64,000 nucleotides of DNA from Leptospira soteropolitanensis (GCF_026151655.1 NZ_JAMQPN010000006.1:186001-250000); one strand, 5' to 3'. Positions 19,812 through 29,215 are shown, numbered from the stretch's first letter. Notes: generated from the letters alone by a model not told the origin. A program made the numbers and translations.

Positions 19812-21011
19812 AAGGATCAATAAATCGTTGACATTGGTTCCTGTGGCTCCTGTGAATAAAAGGGAATTTGTATCTTTTAATACAGGATAGGAATTGGACT
19901 CAGCCAGTTCTTTTCTCACATCCCAACCTTTATTTTTCATTTGTGACAAAGTTTTGGGCCCAACGATCCCGCCTGCAGCATCGGTTGGTCCATCCGTTCC
20001 GTCCGTTCCACATGATAAGAATAACCAATCTCGATTGATGCAAATAGATTCGGATAAGATTGCCATCCGCAGAGTTGTTTCTTGATTTCTCCCCCCTTTT
20101 CCATTCCCACGCACAGGACAAACCAATTCACCACCCAAGAGGATGGCTTGTTTTTGATTATTTTCATTAGCCAAAATTAACTCACCTAACATACGCTTTG
20201 CTGTTTCTTCGCTAGAAAGATCCCAAGAATCAGAGATGACTTTTACATTATAACCTAAATTTTTAGCAGTATTTTCCATAGTGGAAAGAGAAGTAAATAA
20301 ATTTCCCGTAACATAATATATGCTACCTGGATAAGTAGGTCCAGAAGCAATCACTGCTGGGTCGTCACCTAATACATCTGATATGGCAAGTGAATACACT
20401 TTTAAATTTGGATTGAGATGTTTAAGAAGTTTACCTGCTTTTACTGCAGAATATTTTTTTCTCTCCGCATTGATTTCATAGATAGACAGTCCCGTCTTTA
20501 GTAATTTTTCATTTAATTGAATTAGGTCATCCAAAACAAATCCCTCTTCCGGAATCTCAAAAAGACTTGAGCCACCTCCCGATAACAAAACTACCAATTG
20601 ATAACTTCCATCCAAACTTAAAAGTTCCTGCAAAACTTCCCTTGAATACAGTTCCGTATTTTTATCGGGGATAGGATGCGATGCTTCTCTGCATTTCCAA
20701 ACTCCCATTTGACCCTTAGTTTTAAATTCATTAGGGAGGTGTTCGTATTTTGTAAGGATAAATCCACTATCAACAGAAAAGGACTCCTGAAAAGATAAAG
20801 CCATAGTAAAGGCAGCTTTTCCCAATGCAAAAACATATGTCTTTTTATTTGAATGATTTAACTCATCCTTTAAATCTGGGTGTAAATTCCAAAATCTCTG
20901 AGAAAGATACTTGGGTGTTGCCGCTCTGACTCCCTCCCAAAAAAGAAATTCAATATCCTCCCTTAATGAGTTCACTTGTTTATTTCCGCAATTTTGCCTG
21001 AATAGAATCAT
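19788..21011 (-). CDS. Glycerate 2-kinase / MOFRL family (GckA/TtuD-like)
   Basis: A 407-residue enzyme of the family historically called hydroxypyruvate reductase, now known mostly as glycerate 2-kinase, phosphorylating D-glycerate with ATP. Diagnostic segments are VVLLSGGGSSLFE (N-terminal domain glycine loop), NAERKKYSAVKAGKLL, ISDVLGDDPAVIASGPTYP and the C-terminal MOFRL domain with GRNQETTLRMA and CGTDGTDGPTDAAGGIV. It would feed glycerate from serine or glyoxylate metabolism into glycolysis. The start overlaps the preceding flavoprotein gene by 32 bases, suggesting translational coupling; an in-frame GTG downstream (QVNSLRED) is an alternative start. The 3' end overlaps the secernin-like gene. 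Confidence 0.92.
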   Translation of the reverse strand: MILFRQNCGNKQVNSLREDIEFLFWEGVRAATPKYLSQRFWNLHPDLKDELNHSNKKTYVFALGKAAFTMALSFQESFSVDSGFILTKYEHLPNEFKTKGQMGVWKCREASHPIPDKNTELYSREVLQELLSLDGSYQLVVLLSGGGSSLFEIPEEGFVLDDLIQLNEKLLKTGLSIYEINAERKKYSAVKAGKLLKHLNPNLKVYSLAISDVLGDDPAVIASGPTYPGSIYYVTGNLFTSLSTMENTAKNLGYNVKVISDSWDLSSEETAKRMLGELILANENNQKQAILLGGELVCPVRGNGKGGRNQETTLRMAILSESICINRDWLFLSCGTDGTDGPTDAAGGIVGPKTLSQMKNKGWDVRKELAESNSYPVLKDTNSLLFTGATGTNVNDLLILLLGERDL

Positions 21012-23262
21012 AACGGATGCCGGACACAGTCAATTGACCAAATTCCAATACATCTGTCGGGCAAAGTGAAACACAAGCGGAACATCGAACACATTGCACG
21101 CTATCCATCGGGATTCCTCTACTAGCGTATCCCATAACATCAATCCCTTGATGACAATTTTTTGTACAAATATTACAAGATATACATTTCTTTTTATCAG
21201 AGAATATACGAAATTTGCTAAATTTTGCATATATATGCATAAGAGATGCCAATGGACAAAACATCCGGCACCAGATCCTTCCAGAAAAGAGGAAATAGAA
21301 TCCCACTCCCACAATACCTGCCAAACCTATATCGACTACAATGTCATAAATCCATTTCACAGAATCTGCAACGGACTCACTCAAAGCTAAATTAGTATTG
21401 ATTCCCTTACCATAGACGCCAACTAACTTTAGCAATGTTAGCAAAAAAGCAATTAAGAGAATGTATTGGCCAGAATGTTCCAATCGGTAGGCCCATTTTC
21501 CATGTGGCATTTTTTGCCTATGTTCATCACCTAATGTTTCCGCAAGGCCTCCGCAAGAACAAATCCAACCGCAGTAAGCACCCTTTCCATATCGATAAAC
21601 TAAAAAAGGAATAAAACCAAAACTAAACAATATACCATAACCTAACCAAAAACCAGTGATGCCCCCATCATACAAAACACCCATACTTAATGGCCAAGCT
21701 AATATAAATCCGTAAGCTTTCCAGTAAGCATCATTTGGAAAGACCTCAGTTCGAATATAACCTTCTGGACTTCCTAAATAACCTGAATCCCCGAGAGCTG
21801 GCAAAATTAATTCAGGTAATAAAAACAGAAAAAAAATTTGTATAAAAATCAAACTAATCGTTTGATAAAAAACATAATCAGTTTTTCGAATCAAAATTCT
21901 TCGAATACCAAAAACCAAAATAGTCAACGAATATAACATGGTATAGTGGAAAGATGGAAATTTTCCCAAAAATATTTGATTCCAATAAGTTGCAGAAAAA
22001 TAAACAAAAAGAAAATATAAAAAAGCAAAAAGAAGATAACTATTCCTAATAAAAACCCAAGGTTGAAATATACCGGTTCCATGTTTTAATTTTGAAAACA
22101 GAAATAAAGTGAACGAAAGAATGGATATAAAACCAAAACTTGTGGCTAATGGAGAGAACCAACCCGGCCCATAAAAAGAAGCCTTTCCAAAATAAGCAAG
22201 TGCAGCAAAAGAAAATAAAGAAACAAATCCTAACCAATCAGAAAGCGATTTTTCATTTTGAATTTTGATTCCTAGCCTTTTTAGAAAAGGAATTGGTGGA
22301 GTTGTTCCGATTAAAATATAAACTAAATCAGATTTGAATTTTACAGCAGATGATTGCGTTTTTACAAAAATGTTTTTTTCTGAAATTTCTGTAACCTCAG
22401 ATTCCAACAAAAGTTTAACTTTTCCTTCTTCGATTAAATTCTTTAAACGATTTAAATTTTCCGCTTTAGGTCTTTGAAGATTTTTCCCTCGGTGTATCAG
22501 ACAAACTTCATTCGCATAACTAGAACAAGCAATGGCAGCTTCAACAGCACTATCACCACCTCCTATGATTGCTACAGACTTTTCCTTGGCATCATAAGGA
22601 TCAAAGAGGCGATAAAACACAGAGGGAGAGGACTCTCCCGCTACTCCTAAACGTTTTGGGTCTCCCGATTTTCCAATCGCAATCACAACGGAGTTCGTTA
22701 GATAAGAATCTCCTGATTCGGTTTTAACAATATAAAGAGAACCGTTCGCTTCAATCGATGTGACTCGTTTCCCGAGCTGCAATTCGATTGGTTCTTTTTT
22801 TAATAACAGGTTTAAATATTCCAGTAACTCTTCTTTTGTAGAGTTTTGAATTTTGATTTTAGATAAAGATTCGATTTCCTTGGGTTCTGCAAAAATCGGC
22901 TTATTTTTAGGATAACTTTGGATGGTTTGAAAAGGTAAGTTTGCTTCCAAAACAACATATTTTTTTCCTAATTTGTTTGCTTCATAAGCACAAGACAAAC
23001 CAGCAGGACCTGAGCCGATAATGACAGCATCAAAACAGTCTGCTTTGTTTTCTCGTATGTGTTCCCAAACTTTGACACCGCTTTCCGCAGCTAATTTCAA
23101 AAGCGGAACTCCCGTTAGATCTCCTATAATAAATACGTTAGGGAGATTTGTTTCATAAGTATCAGAAATTTCGGGGTAAATTTCTACTGAGCCTGTAGGC
23201 ACTGATTTGGTTAACCAATGAAAATAAGAAGAAGGCCACATACTATACAATTGGACTTCCAT
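20980..23262 (-). CDS. Flavoprotein oxidoreductase fused to a membrane polyferredoxin
   Basis: The 760-residue fusion has a thioredoxin-reductase-like flavin module (about 75-330) with FAD site GSGPAG (83-88) and NAD(P)H site IIGGGDSAVEAA, a multi-span membrane part (about 340-660), and a NosR/NapH-like iron-sulfur part with GWICSCGG, CRMFCPLASL and ferredoxin-like CISCNICTKNCHQGIDV and CVRCSACVSLCP. No CxxC dithiol sits before GGGDSA, so it is not a disulfide reductase. The GD motif that normally closes the FAD site at the C-terminus occurs instead at residues 47-48 (VFIIGDLTG), before the first glycine motif, as if the flavin domain were circularly permuted. It probably moves electrons from NAD(P)H through flavin and clusters at the inner membrane; the acceptor is unknown. 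Confidence 0.88.
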   Translation of the reverse strand: MEVQLYSMWPSSYFHWLTKSVPTGSVEIYPEISDTYETNLPNVFIIGDLTGVPLLKLAAESGVKVWEHIRENKADCFDAVIIGSGPAGLSCAYEANKLGKKYVVLEANLPFQTIQSYPKNKPIFAEPKEIESLSKIKIQNSTKEELLEYLNLLLKKEPIELQLGKRVTSIEANGSLYIVKTESGDSYLTNSVVIAIGKSGDPKRLGVAGESSPSVFYRLFDPYDAKEKSVAIIGGGDSAVEAAIACSSYANEVCLIHRGKNLQRPKAENLNRLKNLIEEGKVKLLLESEVTEISEKNIFVKTQSSAVKFKSDLVYILIGTTPPIPFLKRLGIKIQNEKSLSDWLGFVSLFSFAALAYFGKASFYGPGWFSPLATSFGFISILSFTLFLFSKLKHGTGIFQPWVFIRNSYLLFAFLYFLFVYFSATYWNQIFLGKFPSFHYTMLYSLTILVFGIRRILIRKTDYVFYQTISLIFIQIFFLFLLPELILPALGDSGYLGSPEGYIRTEVFPNDAYWKAYGFILAWPLSMGVLYDGGITGFWLGYGILFSFGFIPFLVYRYGKGAYCGWICSCGGLAETLGDEHRQKMPHGKWAYRLEHSGQYILLIAFLLTLLKLVGVYGKGINTNLALSESVADSVKWIYDIVVDIGLAGIVGVGFYFLFSGRIWCRMFCPLASLMHIYAKFSKFRIFSDKKKCISCNICTKNCHQGIDVMGYASRGIPMDSVQCVRCSACVSLCPTDVLEFGQLTVSGIRYDSIQAKLRK

Positions 23263-23282
23263 TCATAAAAAAAGAAATGAAT

Positions 23283-24587
23283 TTAATTGATAAGAGGAAG
23301 TTTGATCGTAATTTTTGTTCCTTCTTTCGGTTTGCTTGTGACTTGCAGAGAACCTCCTTGTTCTTTTAGTAATTCCATACAGACAAGAAGCCCAAGACCA
23401 GTACCTTTCTCACCAACGGTTCCAAATCGCGACGTAAATCTTTTACCTTCCAGTATTTTTCCTAACAAATCTTCGGTCATACCAACGCCATTGTCTTCAA
23501 AAGAAATTTCGATAAAGGGAAAAATCGGTTCAACATCTATCACTACCGTTCCATTGGGATGAGAATATTTTATCGCATTAGATAAAATATTACGCAATAC
23601 AGTAGCGGTCATTCGTTCATCGCAAAATACTAAATACTCATCAGCAATTTTTGTTTCAATGTGAATTCCTTTTTCTGCTGCTTGCATATTTAAAATTTCA
23701 ACTGCATTTTGGATCATCACAGATAAACTCAATTTGTTTGGATTACATTGTGTTTTTTTAGTTTCATTCCGAACCCAATCAAGTAGGTTTTCTAATACCA
23801 AATATGTTTGGTTCGTACTTTTTTTCAGTTCTTTCAAAGCAAAGATCAACTCCTCCCTTTCCGGCAATGAAGTTGTTAAATATCCTAAAAAAGTGCTCAT
23901 CGTTCCGATTGGTCCTTTTAAGTCATGCGCCAAAATAGAAAAAATCCTATCCTTGTGATCATTTATCCGAATCATTTCCTTTTGAATTCGATTGATATTT
24001 CTTAAAAAATAAAACATAAATAAGGCGACAAAAGACAAACAAGAAACAACAGAATTGATACGAAACAAATCCCTTACTTCTTTATGATACAGAAGTGTTC
24101 CTTCTGCAAATATACCAGGAGATCCGAAAAACTCGAACCAAAGATAAAATACCGTATTCATAAGGAAAACAAAAAGGATCAACCACTTCTCTTCGTAAGG
24201 AAAAATCACAAAAGGTACAATAGCAAACATCAGAAAGTAATAATAAAACCCTCCAGAAGTTCCAAAACTAACTGTGGAAACAAAAAACAACGGAACAGAA
24301 ATGGTGAATACCAAAATGATTCGTGCAAGAAAATACTTCTCCTTCGTATTCAAATATAAAACAAAGACCAACAAAGAAATGACCATCACATGAATGACAT
24401 TCATGAATTGGTAATGAGGAGCACCGGCAATCACAAAGAAAATTGAATATTGAATGTTAGAGAATATTCCCAAAACAGAAACCAAGTTGGAGAGTTGAAC
24501 TCGAACAGAAGAATCTAAACTTAGCTCTTCTGTAACTCCTAAATTGAGTAATCGACGAATTCCTAATTTATCAATTAAGTTACTCAT
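23283..24587 (-). CDS. Membrane sensor histidine kinase
   Basis: The 434-residue protein has about six membrane spans in the first 205 residues, with very short loops and so no large periplasmic sensor domain. HisKA follows with an unusual H box, FSILAHDLKGPIGTMSTFLG (AHDLKGP type, as in the HPK family that senses through membrane helices), then HATPase_c with NAIKYS, EDNGVGM, GEKGTGLGL. There is no receiver. Its ATG overlaps the stop of the PP2C gene by 4 bases (ATGA), so the two are translationally coupled and likely work in one pathway. The response regulator is not next to it. Confidence 0.92.
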   Translation of the reverse strand: MSNLIDKLGIRRLLNLGVTEELSLDSSVRVQLSNLVSVLGIFSNIQYSIFFVIAGAPHYQFMNVIHVMVISLLVFVLYLNTKEKYFLARIILVFTISVPLFFVSTVSFGTSGGFYYYFLMFAIVPFVIFPYEEKWLILFVFLMNTVFYLWFEFFGSPGIFAEGTLLYHKEVRDLFRINSVVSCLSFVALFMFYFLRNINRIQKEMIRINDHKDRIFSILAHDLKGPIGTMSTFLGYLTTSLPEREELIFALKELKKSTNQTYLVLENLLDWVRNETKKTQCNPNKLSLSVMIQNAVEILNMQAAEKGIHIETKIADEYLVFCDERMTATVLRNILSNAIKYSHPNGTVVIDVEPIFPFIEISFEDNGVGMTEDLLGKILEGKRFTSRFGTVGEKGTGLGLLVCMELLKEQGGSLQVTSKPKEGTKITIKLPLIN

Positions 24588-26470
24588 TTGATATCAATCG
24601 TAAAATATGTTACATCATCTGACAAACGAAATGCAAATTTCCGTATATCCTTTTTAATTTTTTCATTCAGATCATATATAGAAAGGTTTAAACCACCAAT
24701 TAATTGTTCTTTTAAACGAGATTCTCCGTATAATTCACGAAGTTTATTCTGGCTTTCCGTAATCCCATCTGTATAAAAAAAGAAACGATCCCCCGACTCA
24801 AGTTTCCGAGAAAACGTCTCCACCGAAACATCCTTTTTCCATCCCATAATGGGTCCCCTACCCGTAAGTGGTGCCAAGGAATGGGAAACAACATTCATTA
24901 TAAAAGGACTTGGATGACCCATTACCGAATATCTCATCATGGATCTCTCTAAATCGAAATGACAGGCAACTGCCGTGATATAGTTTTTCTCAACCACAGG
25001 TAACATCTTTAAATTTAGCTCTAACAAAAAAGAACCAGGATCCTTTTCTTTCGGAGCTATCTCCAAAAAATTTACTTTTAACATGCTGGCAATGAGGGCT
25101 GCCGCAATGCCATGCCCCAATACATCACATAACAAAAAACTAATGGATGAATCATCGTGAATATAGTAATCAAAATAATCACCGCCAATTTTTTCCATTG
25201 GCATAAAAACAGAAGCGACCCGAAGAGTTTTATGATCAAATTCCATAGGAGGAATCAATTTTGATTGTAAACCTGCGGCAATTACCAAATCATCATGTAA
25301 TAGTTTAAATTGTTTATGTAGCTCTTGGGTACGAAGGGTTACAAGCATCTCCAACGACTCATTTAAATTGCGAAGTTCTTTTCTTGTCCTTGCACTTTGC
25401 AAAGCAATGGCAAGAACCCCCGAAAATAAAAAAGTCAAAATTCCATATTGTGTTAAATAATCATTTTTCCCAGTAAGAACATCGGTAATGACATCGGCAA
25501 TTCCAAAGAAAGTTGCAACAAGAGCTCCAAGAGAAACAACAACCGCTTCTGATGTTTTTTTATAATTTTTTGCTAGCAACTGTATAAGGATAGGAATCTT
25601 TACGGCAAGTAAGACATACCAAAGGTAAACTAAATAAAATCGACTATCGGGATCCATCGGAAATAACTGAATGATACCAAGAACCACATCTAAAAAAAAA
25701 GTTATCACCGCAAGTTTTGTAAGTCGCCTATCGAAAAGTGTATAAACAAATAACAGGATAAAGACGGGAAATACAAATTGGCAAAAAAACAATAAACGCA
25801 CCAAAATTTCAGGTGGGACCATCAGAAAATGAATTTTATTTAAAACAGGCAATCGCCAACCTACGAAAAGAACAGCAGTTCCGGCTAAATACAAACCAGA
25901 TTTTGAAGACCTATTTAAAGCATAACCAATTCCTTGTTGTAAAAAAATTCCGAAGAATAAAGCTGCAATTAAAATTTGGTATACATCTTCGAATACCATT
26001 TTGTCTTTAATCTGGTCTTGATTTCCAAAAATGGGAACAGAACGAAACAATCCACACCTAAACTGTGTTTCACGACATTCTACTTCAACTACTAATTCAT
26101 TTTCTTCTTGTTTTAGAAATGAAATAGGTATTTCGTAATAACGAACCTTATGCCAATATGGATAATAGTCGGGTGTAAAACTACCTGTAGAACCGATAGA
26201 CTTTCCATTCCAAAATGTTTGGTCAGCAGATTGAATACGATCCATATAAATTGCCTGTGAATGCTCAGGGAGGTTAGAAATAAAAATTTTTAATCGATAC
26301 TTTCCGCGTATTGGAACCTTATATCCTTGTTCCGTTAATGGAACTCCGACAAATATTGGCTTAACGCTTGTTTCACCTTCCTTTTGGAAAGTCCAACCTG
26401 ATTCTAAAGATGCTACTTCGGAATATATTGCGTGAGAGGAAAGGAAGATGAAGAACCAAAGGAATTTCAT
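24584..26470 (-). CDS. 7TM-DISM-type receptor with SpoIIE/PP2C phosphatase domain
   Basis: A 628-residue receptor phosphatase: signal peptide (1-17), a periplasmic galactose-binding-like beta-sandwich (about 20-150, with WTFQKEG, FWNGKSIGSTGSF and ELVVEVECRETQF), seven membrane spans (about 165-365), a short coiled linker (RKELRNLNESLEMLVTLRTQEL) and a PP2C domain with AAGLQSKLIPP, EKIGGDYFDY, CDVLGHGIAAALIASM, GHPSPFIM, FFYTDGITES and DDVTYFTI. The domain layout matches the protein at 8911-10851 but the sensor module differs. It shares an ATGA overlap with the following histidine kinase gene. Phosphatase target unknown; partner switching with a STAS protein is the family precedent. Confidence 0.92.
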   Translation of the reverse strand: MKFLWFFIFLSSHAIYSEVASLESGWTFQKEGETSVKPIFVGVPLTEQGYKVPIRGKYRLKIFISNLPEHSQAIYMDRIQSADQTFWNGKSIGSTGSFTPDYYPYWHKVRYYEIPISFLKQEENELVVEVECRETQFRCGLFRSVPIFGNQDQIKDKMVFEDVYQILIAALFFGIFLQQGIGYALNRSSKSGLYLAGTAVLFVGWRLPVLNKIHFLMVPPEILVRLLFFCQFVFPVFILLFVYTLFDRRLTKLAVITFFLDVVLGIIQLFPMDPDSRFYLVYLWYVLLAVKIPILIQLLAKNYKKTSEAVVVSLGALVATFFGIADVITDVLTGKNDYLTQYGILTFLFSGVLAIALQSARTRKELRNLNESLEMLVTLRTQELHKQFKLLHDDLVIAAGLQSKLIPPMEFDHKTLRVASVFMPMEKIGGDYFDYYIHDDSSISFLLCDVLGHGIAAALIASMLKVNFLEIAPKEKDPGSFLLELNLKMLPVVEKNYITAVACHFDLERSMMRYSVMGHPSPFIMNVVSHSLAPLTGRGPIMGWKKDVSVETFSRKLESGDRFFFYTDGITESQNKLRELYGESRLKEQLIGGLNLSIYDLNEKIKKDIRKFAFRLSDDVTYFTIDIK

Positions 26471-26802
26471 TGTTTTGTCCTGGGAAAACTAAAACTCCAC
26501 TCTTGAAGAAAAAAGAAATGTAGAGGTTTCATAGATTCTCCCGGGGAACACCGGAAGGATTGAATTAAAATTTAGAAGAACTGCAAGAATTTTTTAAACT
26601 GAGACAAACACGATGACTCAGTTTCCTTAAGAAGATTTTCCATTGAGCCTCTATCCAACTACCTCTTTTGGATTTCGGGAACCCATAGAGAGGTTTTGAG
26701 AATTTAGACTAAATCAAATTTGAGATCAATTCCAAGCAAATGATATTTTAGATTGAGTCTAATTATTGACAAAAAAGAGCAAACGCAGAAGGTGAAACTG
26801 AA
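26471..26802. other. Intergenic region between PP2C gene and perR-like gene
   Basis: The 332 bases contain both divergent promoters. AAACTGAG and CTCAGTTT (26596-26624) make a perfect 8-bp inverted repeat with a 13-base spacer, of unknown role. Two further palindromes nearer the perR-like gene are listed separately. Beyond these I see no gene. Confidence 0.5.
26702..26762. promoter_or_regulatory. Two palindromes upstream of the perR-like gene
   Basis: ATTTAG-A-CTAAAT (26702-26714) is a 6-1-6 palindrome, the geometry of Fur/PerR boxes, and TTAGA-N5-TCTAA (26748-26762) lies 41 bases before the ATG. Autoregulation by the Fur-family protein is plausible; the sequences are not close to the classical Bacillus Per box. 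Confidence 0.4.
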
Positions 26803-27231
26803 ATGGATCTAAGTTACCAAAAAACCAAGGAACTCCTCGAATCCCACGGGATTCGACCGACTTCACAAAGATTGGAAATGGCCCACTTACTTTTGGAGCG
26901 CCACCAACACCTCTTTGCTGAAGAAGTGTTTCATTTGGTCAATTCCCACTTCCCACACGCATCTAGAGCCACTATTTTTAATAACCTCAAACTCTTTGCA
27001 GAAAAGGGAATGCTCGGTACTTTGGAATTAAAAAGTGGGGTCACCCATTTTGACTCAAATATCGGTCCACACCACCATGCTCTGAATGAAGAAACCGGTG
27101 AGATTACTGATGTGGAAATGAATGAAGAACTGGAATCTAAAGTGTTAGAAGAACTGACAGAAAGTTATTTCCATAAAACGGGAAAAAAACTAGAATCTGC
27201 TAAGCTTGTCATCACCCTCCGAGGGAAATAA
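26803..27231 (+). CDS. Fur-family regulator, PerR-like
   Basis: A 142-residue metal-dependent repressor. The winged helix (about 8-85) reads RPTSQRLEMAHLLLERHQHLFAEEVFHLV and SRATIFNNLKLFAEKGML; the dimerisation part has the regulatory metal ligands in VTHFDSNIGPHHHAL and GEITDVE (His36, Asp and His near 85-95, Asp near 103, numbered approximately). The two CxxC pairs that bind structural zinc in most Fur proteins are absent. This cysteine-less form is known for Leptospira PerR, which controls peroxide defence, so PerR is preferred over Fur. No catalase or peroxiredoxin gene is adjacent. It has its own promoter region with palindromes. Confidence 0.9.
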   Translation: MDLSYQKTKELLESHGIRPTSQRLEMAHLLLERHQHLFAEEVFHLVNSHFPHASRATIFNNLKLFAEKGMLGTLELKSGVTHFDSNIGPHHHALNEETGEITDVEMNEELESKVLEELTESYFHKTGKKLESAKLVITLRGK

Positions 27232-27245
27232 AATCCTTCGTTAAA

Positions 27246-28223
27246 ATGCGAACCACTTATCCTTCCATAGCTATTTGTGGGATCGGTTCTGTTACAGTCA
27301 CTATCATTTATGCTCTTTACCAAAATCAGATTCCTTTTAAGATCCTTTGTCGTAACCAAACTAGATTTCAATCTCTAACGGAAAATCCCATTAGTTTCCA
27401 AGGCCCCAATGGAAAAGTCGTTAGGATTGAACTAAACAATCACCTAACAATGACCAAATGTGACCAGGATAAGTTTGATTATATTCTCATTGGTTGTAAA
27501 AATCAAAATCTTTCGGAATATTTGGATGAAACAAAATCATTACTGAAATCAAACGGGAAATGGATTTTGATTCAAAACGGAATTCCTGAACTACAATTCC
27601 AATCCTACGAAAGTAAAATCATCGGTGGAGTTGTGGGTTGGAATACCCAAACCTTATCCAAACATACTTATTTCCAGTCCAATATAGGTAGTTTGATTCT
27701 TGGCGAGGCGCAAGGATCCGAACCTGATTCTTTTTGGAAAAAAATTCTTACTCCTTTCATTCCCGTAATATTGACCGATGAACTTAGCGGATACCGTTGG
27801 CATAAACTAGCAATTAATTCCATCATCAATGGACTTGCAGCTGCAAAACAATTAAGTTTAGGTGGACTATTTCTCAATCGACAATCAAGGATAGAAGCCT
27901 TAGAAACTCTCACAGAAATTAAACTTGTCATGAACCGGTTGGAAATCAAGGAACGAGTAGTCCCAGGATCTGTTTCCATACAAAAATTAGGTGGTGGTCC
28001 AGGTTCCCTACCTCGATGGATTTGTCATTTGATCCTTATCTTGCTTGGCCTAAAATACTTTAAGATTCGAACTTCAATGGTTCAAGATTTGGATGCACAT
28101 CGGAAAACAGAAATTGATTTTATCAATGGCGAAGTTGTCGATAAAGCGAAAGAGTTGGGAATTTCTGTATCTAGAAACGAATGGATTGTTCGAAAAATTA
28201 AAGAATTGGAATTAGCCCAGTAA
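27246..28223 (+). CDS. 2-dehydropantoate 2-reductase family protein (ApbA/PanE-like)
   Basis: The 325-residue protein has an N-terminal NADPH-binding Rossmann fold (AICGIGSVTVTIIYALYQNQIPFKILCR), where the usual GxGxxG is GIGSVT, and a helical C-terminal ketopantoate reductase domain with RWHKLAINSIINGLAAA, containing the catalytic Lys of the HKLxxN type. The family reduces ketopantoate to pantoate in pantothenate synthesis; many members act on other 2-oxo acids, and I see no other pan gene here. The C-terminal segment DLDAHRKTEIDFINGEVVDKAKELGI matches the family signature E.D..NG. It starts 14 bases after the Fur-family gene, on the same strand, so the two may be co-transcribed. Confidence 0.88.
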   Translation: MRTTYPSIAICGIGSVTVTIIYALYQNQIPFKILCRNQTRFQSLTENPISFQGPNGKVVRIELNNHLTMTKCDQDKFDYILIGCKNQNLSEYLDETKSLLKSNGKWILIQNGIPELQFQSYESKIIGGVVGWNTQTLSKHTYFQSNIGSLILGEAQGSEPDSFWKKILTPFIPVILTDELSGYRWHKLAINSIINGLAAAKQLSLGGLFLNRQSRIEALETLTEIKLVMNRLEIKERVVPGSVSIQKLGGGPGSLPRWICHLILILLGLKYFKIRTSMVQDLDAHRKTEIDFINGEVVDKAKELGISVSRNEWIVRKIKELELAQ

Positions 28224-28246
28224 TACTACTGGGTAAGAATTTTAGT

Positions 28247-28561
28247 TTATTTACCCAAACGTAATAGTTCTGAAATGGAATGATTTGCTTCCAATGGATG
28301 GCGCAACTTTTCTTCTGTTTGAATGATGTATTGGTTTCGTCGACCATCTTTACTTTTCTCTAAGATGCAAGCATCAACCAAATCTTTGACAATAGCTTGA
28401 ACGGCTCTCTCTGTAATACCAACTAACAAAGCCACATCTTTTAATCTCATATCAGGATCTTTGCTTAGACAAATCAAAACATGAGCATGGTTTGATAGAA
28501 AGGTCCATTGGCCTCCTTTTTTAATCATTTCTTGTGATGTTCTTTTAGGATCTTTGGTCAT
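28247..28561 (-). CDS. Small winged-helix (MarR-like) DNA-binding protein
   Basis: The 104-residue protein is essentially one winged helix-turn-helix domain. LKDVALLVGITERAVQAIVKDLVDACILEKSKDGRRNQYII gives two HTH helices followed by the beta-wing, as in MarR/ArsR regulators that read an external signal through partner domains. There is no visible ligand or metal-binding motif. The N-terminal part (THE-like FLSNHAHVLICLSKDPDMRL) fits the first helices. It stands alone, convergent with the ketopantoate-reductase-like gene 23 bases away. Target genes unknown. Confidence 0.85.
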   Translation of the reverse strand: MTKDPKRTSQEMIKKGGQWTFLSNHAHVLICLSKDPDMRLKDVALLVGITERAVQAIVKDLVDACILEKSKDGRRNQYIIQTEEKLRHPLEANHSISELLRLGK

Positions 28562-28698
28562 TCTTTATAAAAACGAATATGTTATTTTATTCATAATCTA
28601 AATTCTTCGATGATGAACTTACATAAGTCTCAAAGTTCACACTACCTAAAGCAAAAAAATTGTAAATGAAGAAACGTTTACTTCCTAACTCACAGGGG

Positions 28699-29082
28699 TT
28701 AGGTTATTTCGTCTGTCCATTTGAAGTTTCTAACCAACCAAGCCCAATAAATGAATAAAAATTGGAAGGGTAACCTGGCATATAAAGCCCAAATGGGAAC
28801 TCCATAATCTTTACCGTCTAAGGCTGTTAACAACATGTTTATATTCGCAGGATAGATGGCGAGTAAAAGGAGGATGATTCCATAACTTGCCATCTTCCGC
28901 ATTCTTTCGTAGAGAACCAAGGAACCTAAGGTAATTTCAGCGAGCCCACTCGTCACATTCAAAAGTTCGTGAAATGGCAGATAGTCTGGCATCATTTCTA
29001 GATAAAATTCTGGAGAAAAAAAATGGTTGGCTCCAGCGATTATGTAGAAAGCCCCGAGAGAATACACGAGAAATTTTTTCAT
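28699..29082 (-). CDS. DoxX-like integral membrane protein
   Basis: A 127-residue protein with four predicted membrane helices, resembling the DoxX/DoxD-like group: LVYSLGAFYIIAGANHFFSPEFYLEMMPDYLPFHELLNVTSGLAEITLGSLVL, including the conserved AGxxHF near the first helix. DoxX-like proteins have been linked to thiosulfate or oxidative-stress chemistry in some bacteria, but most have no defined function. The ATG at 29082 is chosen; TTG 29100 and GTG 29085 are in-frame alternatives. It is adjacent to, but probably not co-regulated with, the MarR-like gene. Confidence 0.82.
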   Translation of the reverse strand: MKKFLVYSLGAFYIIAGANHFFSPEFYLEMMPDYLPFHELLNVTSGLAEITLGSLVLYERMRKMASYGIILLLLAIYPANINMLLTALDGKDYGVPIWALYARLPFQFLFIYWAWLVRNFKWTDEIT

Positions 29083-29215
29083 CACCGAACTTAAGCACAA
29101 TGTTAAAAAAAATCATTACAAATTTTGATCGGACCGAAAAATGACCTCCTTTTCTTTTGGGCTCCCCCGGGTTTGAGATCCCAGTCAAATTTAGGAAGGT
29201 ATTTTTACCAGTTGG

